Origin: UBA6911 sp964481255
GTDB taxonomy: Bacteria > Acidobacteriota > UBA6911
Direction of reading: 5' to 3'
NCBI GenBank assembly: GCA_964481255.1
Contig: CAYZTZ010000182.1
Location: 1-5,718 of the forward strand
DNA length: 5,718 nucleotides
This document shows positions 5,680-5,718 of the stretch, in pieces. The notes below the pieces were generated by a model. The model did not search any database. It saw nothing but the letters and a program-made list of their open reading frames with translations, and was not told where the DNA came from. Each line of letters starts with the position of its first letter. Position 1 is the first letter of the stretch. A program made the translations under genes and the position numbers.

Positions 5680-5718
5680 TCAGGTTTTATCCTTCCTGAG
5701 GTAGAGGCGCACTTCCCT
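5680..5718 (-). CDS. Possible C-terminus of a convergent gene entering from the right
   Basis: Read on the minus strand from the right edge, one frame gives REVRLYLRKDKT followed by TGA at 5682-5680. The charged, strand-like tail with a lysine-rich end looks like a natural protein C-terminus, and a convergent gene here would explain the structured gap to its left. Twelve codons are far too few to identify a family. The inverted repeat CTCAGG/CCTGAG (5679-5684 and 5695-5700) spans the stop codon. Confidence 0.3.
   Translation of the reverse strand, partial: REVRLYLRKDKT

Noticed and set aside
5679..5700. CTCAGG/CCTGAG inverted repeat as a terminator
   Set aside because: It spans the stop codon of the possible right-edge gene and has no T-run on either side.

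Overview
The window is compact, GC-rich bacterial chromosomal DNA. No mobile element, CRISPR array, tRNA or rRNA was seen. The gene set and protein style (a long LOG-family protein, a dGTPase-type HD hydrolase, a variant universal stress protein and an SHS-type MFS carrier) suggest a GC-rich Gram-negative lineage such as Desulfobacterota or Acidobacteriota. That assignment is a low-confidence inference, because there is no rRNA or marker protein to settle it.

Left two thirds (1-3666): four genes on the minus strand, transcribed right to left. They are thiD (hydroxymethylpyrimidine/HMP-phosphate kinase), a LOG-family Rossmann nucleotide hydrolase, a dGTPase-type HD-domain triphosphohydrolase, and a universal stress protein that runs off the left edge. 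The last two are 34 bases apart and are probably cotranscribed. The other two gaps are 114 and 133 bases, and each holds an inverted repeat. No intrinsic terminator with a T-run was found between these genes, so read-through from a thiD promoter is possible, but local promoters are equally plausible.

Centre (3667-3967): a divergent intergenic region of about 300 bases. It holds a good extended -10 element for thiD on the minus strand, a TACAAT box facing the transporter, and several short direct or dyad repeats that could be operators. No TPP riboswitch was recognised.

Right (3968-5718): one plus-strand gene encodes an MFS carrier of the lactate/sialate type (SHS family). It carries an unusually long hydrophobic segment between the two six-helix halves. 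About 260 noncoding bases follow, with a strong imperfect hairpin. The last 39 bases hold what looks like the C-terminus of a convergent minus-strand gene.

Together, the minus-strand genes share a loose theme of nucleotide or pyrimidine phosphate chemistry: dNTP hydrolysis, nucleoside-monophosphate hydrolysis and thiamine-pyrimidine phosphorylation, plus a stress protein. The transporter is probably an independent unit. No clearly novel multi-gene system is visible. The most notable points are the transporter's central insert, the degenerate nucleotide-binding motif of the stress protein, and the inverted repeats between genes.
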